From Rickettsia bellii RML369-C (lineage in GTDB: Bacteria > Pseudomonadota > Alphaproteobacteria > Rickettsiales > Rickettsiaceae): a stretch of 64,000 nt of DNA. The stretch covers positions 1,116,001 through 1,180,000 of the forward strand of contig NC_007940.1 in assembly GCF_000012385.1 (NCBI RefSeq). The letters run 5' to 3'. Below the pieces are notes generated by a model. That model did not search any database and had not been told where the DNA came from. It saw only the letters and a list, made by a program, of their open reading frames with translations. This document shows, piece by piece, positions 56,420 to 64,000 of the stretch (within the stretch, counting starts at the first letter, position 1; each line of letters begins with the position of its first letter). The position numbers were made by a program, and so were the translations under genes.

Positions 56420-56734
56420 CTATATAATTTCAGGATACTTACCTATTACTTCTGGCATATATTTTTCTCTCATATCTACAGAAATACATGTAGGATTTGG
56501 TTCAACACTTAAAGTTCCCTCTAATGCACTTATTATCTCAAATAATATATTCTGTTTTTTACAAGGCGTAGACTCTACGCTCATGGCTAAAATATATTGA
56601 TATGCAGCCTCTTCATCTTGTTTTTGAGAAATTAGATAATCTCCTTTTTGACGATACGGGGTTACATTATCAATATCATCATTTGAAATACTATCTAAGG
56701 TTTTTAATATGTGAAAAAACTTGTTTAAGAGCAT
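56420..56734 (-). pseudogene. C-terminal fragment of a split TPR-like gene
   Basis: The frame (TLDSISNDDIDNVTPYRQ..., QKQDEEAAYQYILAMSVES) continues the preceding 169-residue fragment after a frameshift at about 56700-56730, where one frame reads VFSHIKNLR-stop and the other KFFHILKTLDS. It is helical, with one TPR-like pair. On its own it has no good start. Confidence 0.55.
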
Positions 56735-57200
56735 AATGATAATTGGCTAATGCTTCTTCATAATTTTCTGCTTTACTAAGAAGATTAGCGATTTTTAAAT
56801 AACATGCAGATTTAGTTTTTTCAATTTCTTTAGGTTCATTATATATATTCAGCCATTTTATGGCTTCTCTATAATATTCTATAGGTTTATTATCTTGAGG
56901 CTGAATATTTTTTATGGAAGAAAGATAATTATCTTTTATAAATGACTTACAGATTTCTAATTTATAAGATTTATTAGAATTTAATGCTTCTTTGAAAAAT
57001 AGTACTTCTCTAATTTGTTGATCTAATACATAATAATAATCCTCCATTTTATCATGTATTGCTTTATCATTAACAAATTTTTTTAAAATACTTAAAACTT
57101 TAAGCCCTGTTGGTAATTTATCATTATCTTGTTGCTTTAAAACTTCTTCAAGTTCAAATAATTGCTGTAATCCTGGAAAATGAGATGGATTTGTTTCCAA
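56691..57200 (-). pseudogene. Middle fragment of a split P-loop/TPR gene
   Basis: 169 residues of helical repeats (YYREAIKWLNIYNEPKEIEK, ACYLKIANLLSKAENYEEAL) resemble TPR units. The TTG start at 57200 is not natural: the frame is open upstream (FNYNNFIQPFSKKLNYPA...) and joins the upstream 324-residue fragment after a shift at about 57280-57340. This points to one ancestral gene of about 580 residues. Confidence 0.55.
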
Positions 57201-57211
57201 AGCTGGATAAT

Positions 57212-58186
57212 TTAATTTTTTGGAAAATGGTTGAATAAAATTATTATAATTAAACAGATCACAAAATTTTGAGCAATCAAGCGTTGTATATATATCAAAG
57301 CCTTTTCCGTAAAAATTAATCGAATAACATCATATATTTTAGATATATTTGACTCTCTACTATCATATAAGCTTTGTACTAATTCTAAATGAGCTGCATT
57401 ATAATGATCTATTGAAAAAAGTGAATTTAATTTCTTTATATTTATTTTTTTCTCACTCGTATTAATATTTTCTAGTTTTAAAGTGACCTCTTCATTTGGT
57501 GTGTTAGAAGCATATAAATAATATAAATCTTCAAATAATTGCGGAAAATATTCTAATATGACTTCTTGATTTTTTAATAATTGTACAAATGGTTCTTGGG
57601 TATTTTTATTAAATTTTGTTACTACGAATGTAACATTTTCTTTTAAATTTTCACGATTTGCTTCAGGGAATATATCTATAAAATAGTCTATAATTGCAAT
57701 AAAGTTCTCAACAGTTTCATTAACTGTTGTTTTTTGTGGTGCTACTACAATAAATCCTACTTTATCTGAATTTTGCAATATATTTTTCAAAAAGAATCTA
57801 TTAACTAGTGCTTGAAGGATAGATTCTTTATCAGTTGTATTAGTCTTTATTTTATTAGAACATTCCCAAAGTACTTTATCATTAACTTTTAAACCTTTTG
57901 GTAAATTTATGTTTGATGCATATTGCGAACTAAATTGTTCAGAATTTTCATTAGTTAAAGTTTTTAAAACATCAACCCTACCACTATCAGACGGTCCTAT
58001 TACTATAACATTTTCTTTACCTGCTTTTTTAAGTAAATAATTAACTTCAGGAAGAAGTTTTAAAGCTTGCTCTTTTAAAAAATTAAAATTATGAACATCA
58101 TCTGATAAAGGTTCAAAATACTCTTCTTCATCCTCACTTTCGCTTTCTATTATGACTTCTATTGTTTTCGACATTGAAGTTACCAT
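57212..58186 (-). CDS. P-loop-like protein (324 aa) with a degenerate nucleotide-binding loop; 5' part of a split gene
   Basis: The acidic N-terminus (EVIIESESEDEEEYFEPLSDD) is followed by a domain resembling a GTPase/ATPase fold. ENVIVIGPSDSGRVDVLKTL stands at the Walker A position but lacks the Lys of GxxxxGK[S/T], and VGFIVVAPQ and NVTFVVTKFNKN stand at later strands. Nucleotide binding is therefore doubtful. The last ~30 residues (QRLIAQNFVICLIIIILFNH) are probably out of frame. In another frame the sequence continues as GFDIYTTLDCSKFCDLFNYN into the TPR fragment. The ATG 58186 overlaps nothing and lies 1 bp after the pbpC stop region. Confidence 0.55.
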   Translation of the reverse strand: MVTSMSKTIEVIIESESEDEEEYFEPLSDDVHNFNFLKEQALKLLPEVNYLLKKAGKENVIVIGPSDSGRVDVLKTLTNENSEQFSSQYASNINLPKGLKVNDKVLWECSNKIKTNTTDKESILQALVNRFFLKNILQNSDKVGFIVVAPQKTTVNETVENFIAIIDYFIDIFPEANRENLKENVTFVVTKFNKNTQEPFVQLLKNQEVILEYFPQLFEDLYYLYASNTPNEEVTLKLENINTSEKKINIKKLNSLFSIDHYNAAHLELVQSLYDSRESNISKIYDVIRLIFTEKALIYIQRLIAQNFVICLIIIILFNHFPKN

Positions 58187-60553
58187 TTAATATTTGATAT
58201 AAATTTTTACGCTATCGCTTTGACCACTATCATTAATGGCTCTAATAACAAACTCGCCAATTTTTGCTTTCCACTTTACTGCTTCATTTGGCTTAGCAAC
58301 TGCTATTAGTTCATTATTAACAAACCAAAAAATATTATTAGTTTTATTATCACCAATTGCGTTTAAAATTATATTATCACTATTTTTGATTGAGTATATG
58401 GAATTTTTTAACGGATGCGTAATTTTAGGTTTCTGATGATACCAATTTATCAAACTATTACAATAATTTGCCGGTATTGGTTTTGGTAATATATGTATAC
58501 CGGCTTTTTGGTAAACTGATAACATATCTGTTGGCCATAAATTTACGATTTTATATTCTGTTTGTCCTTCGATAAAATTACAAGCCGGCATACCAGTTTT
58601 TAGATCTATCAACATTTTTCTATAAATGCCTGATTGTTTTATTGGCGATTTACCTTTAATAAATAAAGTCTTGGTCTTCACTGGACACATATCATTATCA
58701 AGATCACCCGTATCAGCACAAACTTTTACCTTAGTAATATTTAAATCATTTATCTTGGCAGCAATTAAATCTTTGTCTTTATTTGGATCAATTATTGATT
58801 CTATAATATTAAAAAATAGAGGTGCAGCAGAACCATTACCAGTAAATGATCCATGAGTTTGCCCTTTAAAATCTCCAACCCAAACAGCAAGTACATATTT
58901 CCCAAATATTCCAACACTAACCCCATCTCTAAACGAGCTAGAAGTTCCCGTTTTCCAATAAACCGGTATATTTATTTTTGTATTATAATTAAGTGGTCTT
59001 GTAGTATCTTTAATAATATCAAGCGTTAAGTAACTTGCTTCAGGTGATAATAGGTTTAGATGAGTTTCAGGTATGTCATTCCCGCAAAAGCGGGAATCTA
59101 GTAATTTTGTCATATCATTATCAAACTGTAATATTATAGCACTGGATTCCCGCTTTTGCGGGAATGACAAATCTAGCACTTTCCTAACTGGCTCGTAAAC
59201 CCCCAAATTAGCTAGCATAGCATAAAGAGTAGTAAGCTCCTCTAAAGTAACTTCCGCTGTACCAAGGACTATAGACAATCCATAGCTTTCAGGTTTTCGT
59301 AAATTACTGATTTTTGTTTGTTGCAAAAATTCATAAAAATTCGGATTCTTTAATTTAGATGCAAGGAATATAACGGGTACATTACGGCTTTTTATTAATG
59401 ACTCTTTAGCACTTAAGCCACCAGCAAATCTACTATCAAAATTTTCTGGTTTATAATTATCATAGTAAGTAGGAGTATCTTTTAGTAATGTTAATGGATG
59501 TATTAATGACTGATCAAAACTAAGTGCATATACAAAAGGCTTTAAGCTAGAGCCAGGAGATCTAGAACTCTTAACACCATTAATTTGCCCGCAAATATCG
59601 TTATTAAAAAAATTGCTAGAGCCAACACTTGCAAGTACCTCCATTGTGGTAAAATCAACAAGCATAACAGCAGCATTATTTATGCCATATTTTTTCTGAT
59701 CATTAACATATAGCTGCACCTGCTTTTCTAAAATAGTCTGTAGGCTTTTATCAATAGTAGTATAAATTACTAGACTATTATTATCTGCTAATATATCTAA
59801 AGTAAAATGTGGTGCAATAAAAGGTAGGTTTTTACTTTGGCTAAATTTAATCGGTAAATTTATCAATTCTTTATAAATAATATCTTGCGGATGAGTTTCT
59901 AGCCACTTAGTAAATAAATATTTTCGCATGTCTAAAATATTTATATTATTACCACCTCGTTTCAGCGGATTTTGCGGGATAACAGCTAAGCTTAGAATAT
60001 CGATTAGGTTTAAACTTTTTAGATCACGATTAAAATAAATATAGCTACTCGCCGATATCCCTTCAATATTACTACCATAAGGTACTAAATTTAGATAAGC
60101 CGTTAAAATCTCATCTTTTGAATAATGTAACTCTATGTGAATAGCTTTGATAATTTGATGAATTTTACCGAAAATAGTAGCAGAGTTTATACGATATTTC
60201 AGCCGTGCTACTTGCATTGTTATAGTAGACCCGCCTATTTTACGATCATTTTTTAGATAAGTAGAGTAAAAAGCTTTGATTAAAGAGCTGGGATTAATAC
60301 CGAAATGTTTATAAAAATGCTTATCCTCATACAATAAAACTGCTTCTATAAAACTTTGCGGCACTTCATCAAGCGGAGTAAATATCCGATATTTATCATC
60401 CTTAGAAAGCGAGATACGCATTAACTCGCCATTCCTATCAAATACTCTTTGCGAAAAACTTACCTTTTCAAGCAAAGGAGTAGGAGGAATGACAAAGTAT
60501 AATATTATACCGCTAATTATTGTAATAAGAAATAGTTTGATTTTAAGGGACAA
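58187..60553 (-). CDS. pbpC: Penicillin-binding protein 1C (PBP1C) with an in-frame RPE insertion
   Basis: This bifunctional peptidoglycan synthase is anchored by one N-terminal membrane helix (residues 5-22). The glycosyltransferase domain shows YEDKHFYKHFGINP (E76) and GGSTITMQVARL (107-118). The transpeptidase domain has the active-site motif SRSPGSSLKPFVYAL (about residue 335), SRN (KSRNVP) and KTGTSSSFRDG (about residue 535). The C-terminal PBP1C extension contains KPIPANYCNSLINWYH and a beta-rich end. Residues ~462-493 (FPQKRESSAI...DSRFCGND) come from a palindromic repeat at 59075-59168 that keeps the frame. The insert sits in the transpeptidase domain between SxxK and KTG, away from the catalytic motifs. 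The gene is 788 residues long, as expected once the insert is counted. Confidence 0.93.
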   Translation of the reverse strand: MSLKIKLFLITIISGIILYFVIPPTPLLEKVSFSQRVFDRNGELMRISLSKDDKYRIFTPLDEVPQSFIEAVLLYEDKHFYKHFGINPSSLIKAFYSTYLKNDRKIGGSTITMQVARLKYRINSATIFGKIHQIIKAIHIELHYSKDEILTAYLNLVPYGSNIEGISASSYIYFNRDLKSLNLIDILSLAVIPQNPLKRGGNNINILDMRKYLFTKWLETHPQDIIYKELINLPIKFSQSKNLPFIAPHFTLDILADNNSLVIYTTIDKSLQTILEKQVQLYVNDQKKYGINNAAVMLVDFTTMEVLASVGSSNFFNNDICGQINGVKSSRSPGSSLKPFVYALSFDQSLIHPLTLLKDTPTYYDNYKPENFDSRFAGGLSAKESLIKSRNVPVIFLASKLKNPNFYEFLQQTKISNLRKPESYGLSIVLGTAEVTLEELTTLYAMLANLGVYEPVRKVLDLSFPQKRESSAIILQFDNDMTKLLDSRFCGNDIPETHLNLLSPEASYLTLDIIKDTTRPLNYNTKINIPVYWKTGTSSSFRDGVSVGIFGKYVLAVWVGDFKGQTHGSFTGNGSAAPLFFNIIESIIDPNKDKDLIAAKINDLNITKVKVCADTGDLDNDMCPVKTKTLFIKGKSPIKQSGIYRKMLIDLKTGMPACNFIEGQTEYKIVNLWPTDMLSVYQKAGIHILPKPIPANYCNSLINWYHQKPKITHPLKNSIYSIKNSDNIILNAIGDNKTNNIFWFVNNELIAVAKPNEAVKWKAKIGEFVIRAINDSGQSDSVKIYIKY
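59075..59168. repeat. RPE-like palindromic repeat inserted in frame in pbpC
   Basis: GTCATTCCCGCAAAAGCGGG (59075) and CCCGCTTTTGCGGGAATGAC (ending 59168) are inverted arms of the GTCATTCC family. The gene stays open across the insertion. Confidence 0.85.
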
Positions 60554-60624
60554 AATAATAGCCTATATAAAAATACGTCATTGTAAGGATTTGTAAGATT
60601 TATTGCGTGGATCATTCTCTCTTT

Positions 60625-60723
60625 GTCATCCCGTGGCTTGACCACGGGATCCAGAAAAGCAACTTTTAATACTAATAATTTTAGTATTTTAAACTGGATC
60701 CCGTGGACAAGCCACGGGATGAC
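60625..60723. repeat. RPE-like palindromic repeat (GTCATCCCGTGG family)
   Basis: GTCATCCCGTGGCTTGACCA and GGACAAGCCACGGGATGAC flank an AT-rich loop with TACTAATAATTTTAGTA. The segment 60724-60825 continues with repeat phrases (GCGGGAATGACACCGAAAGC) and contains no gene. Confidence 0.85.
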
Positions 60724-60825
60724 AGGGGAAACTGATCCACACAACAAAGCCTATGCGGGAATGACACCGAAAGCACTTTTCGACCTATACAAACAAACCC
60801 TTAAGCAAGGATGACACAACAATAA

Positions 60826-61005
60826 CTATACAACATTATAAAGCATTTTTTCAAGTTCCTCTAAACGTTGTTCTATTCTTTCAATATTTTTTTCTGTTGC
60901 GGGGTTTTCTAATAAATGTGCAACTTCATCTTTAAGAGTATTTATCTCTTTTTCAACGAAATCTAACGTAATATTGCTGATGGTTTTTGTATTTTGATTT
61001 GACAT
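60826..61005 (-). CDS. Small coiled-coil protein (59 aa)
   Basis: The product reads MSNQNTKTISNITLDFVEKE... and continues with heptad-like NTLKDEVAHLLE and IERIEQRLEELEKMLYNVV, indicating an amphipathic helix likely to dimerise. The ATG at 61005 is preceded by GGGAG 7 bases upstream, a good ribosome-binding site, which supports a real gene. No family was recognised. Directly upstream (61027-61239) lies a chain of hairpins that would be part of its leader if transcription starts further upstream. Confidence 0.6.
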   Translation of the reverse strand: MSNQNTKTISNITLDFVEKEINTLKDEVAHLLENPATEKNIERIEQRLEELEKMLYNVV

Positions 61006-61026
61006 TTGATGACTCCCGATTAATTA

Positions 61027-61239
61027 AAACCACCAAACTATATAATTTTGGTGGTCGGGGCGTTCAAAAAACTGCCTAAGATCAGTCATAATAGCTTTTA
61101 GGTTTAAGGTTTACACCTTAAACCTTGAACATGACTATTATCACCCCGACCATAGAAGTCGAGGTTTGTATCATTTTATGGTTGATACTGCCCATCTTGG
61201 GTTTGGGTTTTTGAAGTCCCAGAATAGCATTAACTATTC
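61027..61239. other. Structured, relatively GC-rich intergenic region: possible leader or non-coding RNA
   Basis: Hairpins read by eye: ACCACCAAA/TTTGGTGGT (61029-61055); a nested stem of GGTCGGGG/CCCCGACC (61053-61060 with 61144-61151), ATAATAG/CTATTAT (61088-61094 with 61135-61141) and GGTTTAAGGT/ACCTTAAACC (61101-61124); GTATCA/TGATAC (61168-61188); GAATAG/CTATTC (61222-61239). It has no tRNA, tmRNA or RNase P signatures. It could be the leader of the small coiled-coil gene on the minus strand, a stable RNA on either strand, or an unclassified palindromic repeat. Confidence 0.45.
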
Positions 61240-61308
61240 CGGTTACGATTCTATATATGACTACTAAAAAGTCAATAAGTTTATAGGTTGAAATTTCCGC
61301 TTCTGTAT

Positions 61309-61422
61309 GTCATTCCCGCAAAAGCGGGAATCCAGAAAAAAGGCATAAATACAGCAAACTTTAAGAACTAAAAGCTCGATATATCTCGCTTTAGCCTGGA
61401 TTCCCGCCTATGCGGGAATGAC
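61309..61422. repeat. RPE-like palindromic repeat (GTCATTCC family)
   Basis: GTCATTCCCGCAAAAGCGGG and TTCCCGCCTATGCGGGAATG are inverted arms with a loop containing AAAGCTCGATATATCTCGCTTT. The phrase ACACTGAAGATGCTTTCCGA follows, as after other copies. No gene lies in 61423-61493. Confidence 0.8.
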
Positions 61423-61493
61423 ACTGAAGATGCTTTCCGACCTACACAAGCAAACCTTAAACAGGAATAACATAGAAAACAAACCTATGATTA

Positions 61494-61997
61494 TTAATTT
61501 TCTATATTTCCATCAACTAGATATTTTCCTTCGGAGGTTAATCCTATCACTTTCATACCTTCTATTCTTACAGCTTGATCTCCTTCAGGTCCTGCCGGAT
61601 AAAACACTTTTACACCTAAATTTTGCTCTATATATTTAATATGAGCTGAGTGTTCACTTGGAGCAATTTCATCAAAATTAATCTCATTTACATCCATATA
61701 TCTAGCTTTTTCAACATGCTTAGCTTCAGGATCAGCCTGTATAATAACACCAGCAAAAGAAGTGGTAGTTCCTACATTTCCTGTTATGGTAGCCCCACTC
61801 CAAGAATTTTCTAAAATTGGATTTGCAAAATCAATAGTACCTGAAATAATCGTAGTATTATCACCTCCTAAACTTTTAACTTTTAATTCTGTTGATGAAT
61901 TACTAAAAGTTTCAGCACCTGATATCACTCCTGTTATTGTACCACTACCACTAAACACTAAATCCTTACAAAAATTATCAGAATTTTTACCTTTCAT
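61494..61997 (-). CDS. Hypothetical protein (167 aa), beta-rich N-terminal half
   Basis: The N-terminal half is Gly/Ser/Thr-rich with a repeating pattern GTITGVISGAETFSNSS, TIISGTIDFANPI and GATITGNVGTTTSFAGV, suggesting a small beta-helix such as occurs in passenger parts of autotransporters. The C-terminal half is mixed (HVEKARYMDVNEINFDEIAP...KVIGLTSEGKYLVDG). There is no signal peptide. AGAGGTAAACTATG gives a good ribosome-binding site, so it is probably expressed as a cytosolic protein. It could be a remnant of a surface antigen; no family was recognised. Confidence 0.55.
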   Translation of the reverse strand: MKGKNSDNFCKDLVFSGSGTITGVISGAETFSNSSTELKVKSLGGDNTTIISGTIDFANPILENSWSGATITGNVGTTTSFAGVIIQADPEAKHVEKARYMDVNEINFDEIAPSEHSAHIKYIEQNLGVKVFYPAGPEGDQAVRIEGMKVIGLTSEGKYLVDGNIEN

Positions 61998-62065
61998 AGT
62001 TTACCTCTTATCTAATATTGCAATTGAAAATATATATTATAATAAATTTAATAAAAGTAAATATA

Positions 62066-63760
62066 TTAATTATTATTTAGCTCTTCTTCCTGCTGTTTAT
62101 ACCAAAGTTCTGCGTAATAGCCTTTTTGTTTTAGTAAGGTTTTATGGTTGCCACGCTCAACTATATAACCATTATCTAAAACAATAATTTCATCAGCATC
62201 GATTATTGTTGATAATCTGTGAGCAATAATTAAGGTAGTATAATGCTCCGATATCTCTTTAAGACTTGCTTGAATCAGCTTTTCGGTTTTAGTATCAAGC
62301 GAGCTTGTCGCTTCATCAAACACGTATATAGATGGATTTTTGAGTAACGTCCTTGCTATGGCGATGCGTTGCTTCTCACCACCTGAAAGCTTTAAACCCC
62401 GCTCGCCTACTTGAGTCTCATACCCCTCCGGCAGGCTAATAATAAACTCATGAATATGGGCGTTCTTTGAAGCAGCTATAACCTCATCATAGCTAGCCGA
62501 ATTATCACCATAAGCAATATTGTAATATATTGTATCATTGAACAAGACAGTATCTTGCGGCACGATTCCAATAGCTTTGCGAAGCGAGCTTTGTGTAACC
62601 CCTCTTATGTCCTGCCCGTCTATAGTAATACTGCCACTATTAATATCGTAAAATCTGAAAAGCAAACGTGAGATAGTCGATTTGCCTGCCCTACTACTAC
62701 CCACTATGGCAAGCGTCTTACCACTATCTATAGTAAAGCTGATATCATGCAAAATCGGGCGTTCTTGATTATAAGCAAAATTCACCTCTTTAAAAGCGAC
62801 TTCGCCTTTTGATATAGTAAGCTCTTTAGCGTCTTTAGAATCCTCTACTTCTTCTGGTATGTCTAAAAGATTAAACATATCTTCCATACCAACTAAGGCA
62901 TTCTTAATTTCCCTATAAGCAAATCCAAGTATTGAAAGCGGAATTGATAGCTGGAAAAGATAAGTATTAACCATGATTAAATCACCGACAGTCATTTTAC
63001 CTTGATTTATTTTAGTCGCCGAAAGTATCATAAGAGCGACAAGCCCAAGGGATATTATAACATCCTGCCCTATATTTAAAATGGATAGGCTATTAGTTGT
63101 CTTCGTTGCTGATTTTTCATAAATTTGTAGTGCCTCATTAAATTTAGAGGCTTCATATTCCTCATTACTAAAATATTTAACAGTCTCAAAATTCAGCAAG
63201 CTATCGATTGCCCTATTATTTGCGGTATTGTCGCTTTGATTCATCTCTCGTGCAAACGAAATCCGCCAAGTACTAATTAGGAAAGTGTAAAGAACGTAAA
63301 TTGACATGGTTACTAAGATAGTGAAAGAAAACCAAATGCCATATACATACCATAATATCCCGCTTACAAGTATGATTTCTACACTTGTCGGAAGAATATT
63401 AAATAGTGAATAACGCAGCACCGCTTCTATGCCTTTAGTGCCACGCTCTATTGACCTACTTAAGCCGCCAGTTTTTCGGGTAATATGAAACCGCATGCTT
63501 AAATTATGCATATGCTTAAAGACATTAAGAGCAATAAGCCTAGTCGCTTGATGCCCTACTTTTGAGAAGATAATATTCCGTAACTCGCTAAATATCTGAA
63601 CAAATATTTTAGTCCCGCCATATACCATAATCATGCCAATAGTGACCGAAAGGGCTAGGTTTTTATTTAAGCCGTCTATTACGTATTTATAAACTATTGG
63701 TACGAAAATATTTATTACTTTAGCAAGCAACAAACAAATAAGTGAAGTAACGATCCGCAA
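62066..63760 (-). CDS. Atm1/HMT1-type ABC exporter (half transporter), start uncertain
   Basis: This 564-residue half-transporter has five to six membrane helices, then an ATPase domain with Walker A GSSRAGKST (about residue 349), Q-loop, signature LSGGEKQRIAIARTLL, Walker B IYVFDEATSSLD and the H-loop IIAHRLSTI. The membrane-domain patterns (VNTYLFQLSIPLSILGFAYR, FNLLDIPEEVED) match the Atm1/ABCB7 family, which exports glutathione-linked sulfur or heavy-metal conjugates; Rickettsia Atm1 is a bacterial relative of the mitochondrial protein. The TTG start at 63760 is doubtful: family-like residues (YVWSRDFNIRLRIVTS) continue upstream to about 63790 in an open frame, but no ATG, GTG or TTG exists before a stop at 63839. 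A palindromic repeat follows at 63851. Confidence 0.85.
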   Translation of the reverse strand: MRIVTSLICLLLAKVINIFVPIVYKYVIDGLNKNLALSVTIGMIMVYGGTKIFVQIFSELRNIIFSKVGHQATRLIALNVFKHMHNLSMRFHITRKTGGLSRSIERGTKGIEAVLRYSLFNILPTSVEIILVSGILWYVYGIWFSFTILVTMSIYVLYTFLISTWRISFAREMNQSDNTANNRAIDSLLNFETVKYFSNEEYEASKFNEALQIYEKSATKTTNSLSILNIGQDVIISLGLVALMILSATKINQGKMTVGDLIMVNTYLFQLSIPLSILGFAYREIKNALVGMEDMFNLLDIPEEVEDSKDAKELTISKGEVAFKEVNFAYNQERPILHDISFTIDSGKTLAIVGSSRAGKSTISRLLFRFYDINSGSITIDGQDIRGVTQSSLRKAIGIVPQDTVLFNDTIYYNIAYGDNSASYDEVIAASKNAHIHEFIISLPEGYETQVGERGLKLSGGEKQRIAIARTLLKNPSIYVFDEATSSLDTKTEKLIQASLKEISEHYTTLIIAHRLSTIIDADEIIVLDNGYIVERGNHKTLLKQKGYYAELWYKQQEEELNNN

Positions 63761-63850
63761 ACGTATGTTAAAATCCCTCGACCATACATAAATAAGGCAG
63801 AAGTGAATAGAATGAATTTTTATGTTGATTTTGATTAGTCATTGCTCAGT

Positions 63851-63953
63851 GTCATCCCGTGGCTTGTCCACGGGATCCAGTTAAAAATAAAAATATGAAA
63901 AGCTCGATTGCTCTCGCTTTATGCTGGATCCCGTGGACAAGCCACGGGATGAC
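63851..63953. repeat. RPE-like palindromic repeat (GTCATCCCGTGG family)
   Basis: GTCATCCCGTGGCTTGTCCA and TGGACAAGCCACGGGATGAC are nearly perfect inverted arms; the loop contains AAAGCTCGATTGCTCTCGCTTT. It is the cleanest copy in the window and gives the uninterrupted sequence CCACGGGATGACATCG that corresponds to the IS110 insertion site. The last 47 bp of the window hold only repeat-associated phrases. Confidence 0.85.
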
Positions 63954-64000
63954 ATCGAGAGCGTTTTTCGAGCCATGCAACAACGCTTTGCCTACGTGGG

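Noticed and set aside
61027..61239. tmRNA, RNase P RNA, 4.5S or 6S RNA
   Set aside because: None of the conserved tRNA-like ends, tag reading frame or P RNA core sequences could be found; kept only as an unidentified structured region.

Overview
The window is AT-rich, densely packed chromosomal DNA that reads as a Rickettsia genome (Alphaproteobacteria, obligate intracellular). The evidence is rvhB11-rvhD4 type IV secretion genes, tuf placed directly upstream of rpsJ, adk behind secY, many small palindromic repeats of the Rickettsia palindromic element (RPE) kind both between and inside genes, and ankyrin, leucine-rich-repeat and toxin-antitoxin genes next to heavily decayed accessory genes. 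The species cannot be fixed from sequence alone. The accessory load and the IS110 element fit the spotted-fever/transitional or ancestral lineages better than the typhus group.

Layout. 1-11.9 kb: end of the rvh secretion cluster (rvhB11, rvhD4), a Ppx/GppA phosphatase, a Phd/PIN toxin-antitoxin pair, a NuoN/MrpD-like membrane protein carrying an in-frame RPE, a frameshifted oligopeptidase B, an ankyrin protein, rodA, corA and a small PH-like membrane protein. 12-22 kb: an accessory block with a leucine-rich-repeat protein, a 6.3-kb toxin-like gene split into three frames, a frameshifted MFS transporter and a stand-alone (p)ppGpp-hydrolase-like gene. 22.3-23.8 kb: a replication-initiator-like protein. 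23.9-39.5 kb: tRNA-Val followed by the long minus-strand ribosomal superoperon, which reads tRNA-Tyr, tRNA-Gly, tuf, rpsJ through rplQ, then rpsT. It is fully intact, with a promoter candidate upstream of tRNA-Tyr and hairpins between tuf and rpsJ.

39.6-47.9 kb: rlmB, a frameshifted small gene, fumC, an orphan antitoxin, an IS110-family element inserted in a palindromic repeat, a frameshifted 2H-phosphoesterase-like gene, ftsZ, a truncated ecotin and nfuA. 48-64 kb: an AmpG-like permease with a damaged start codon, a DEAD-box helicase, cspA, tRNA-Leu, a second leucine-rich-repeat protein, two toxin-antitoxin loci with broken toxins, a methyltransferase, a phage-type lysozyme, a decayed P-loop/TPR gene, pbpC (with an in-frame RPE), a small coiled-coil protein beside a structured intergenic region, and an Atm1-type ABC exporter.

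The most interesting system is the IS110 element at about 42929-44130. Its 5' non-coding end looks like a bridge RNA. By eye, two structured loops carry four guide segments that match, in the expected orientation, the two halves of the palindromic-repeat target and the two ends of the element. Joining the two ends would also build a TTGATT-17 bp-TATAAT promoter. The transposase is frameshifted by one A. A second theme is selective decay: the ribosomal block shows no frameshift, while most accessory genes around it carry single small indels, and in the toxin-antitoxin loci the toxin is usually the partner that is broken.
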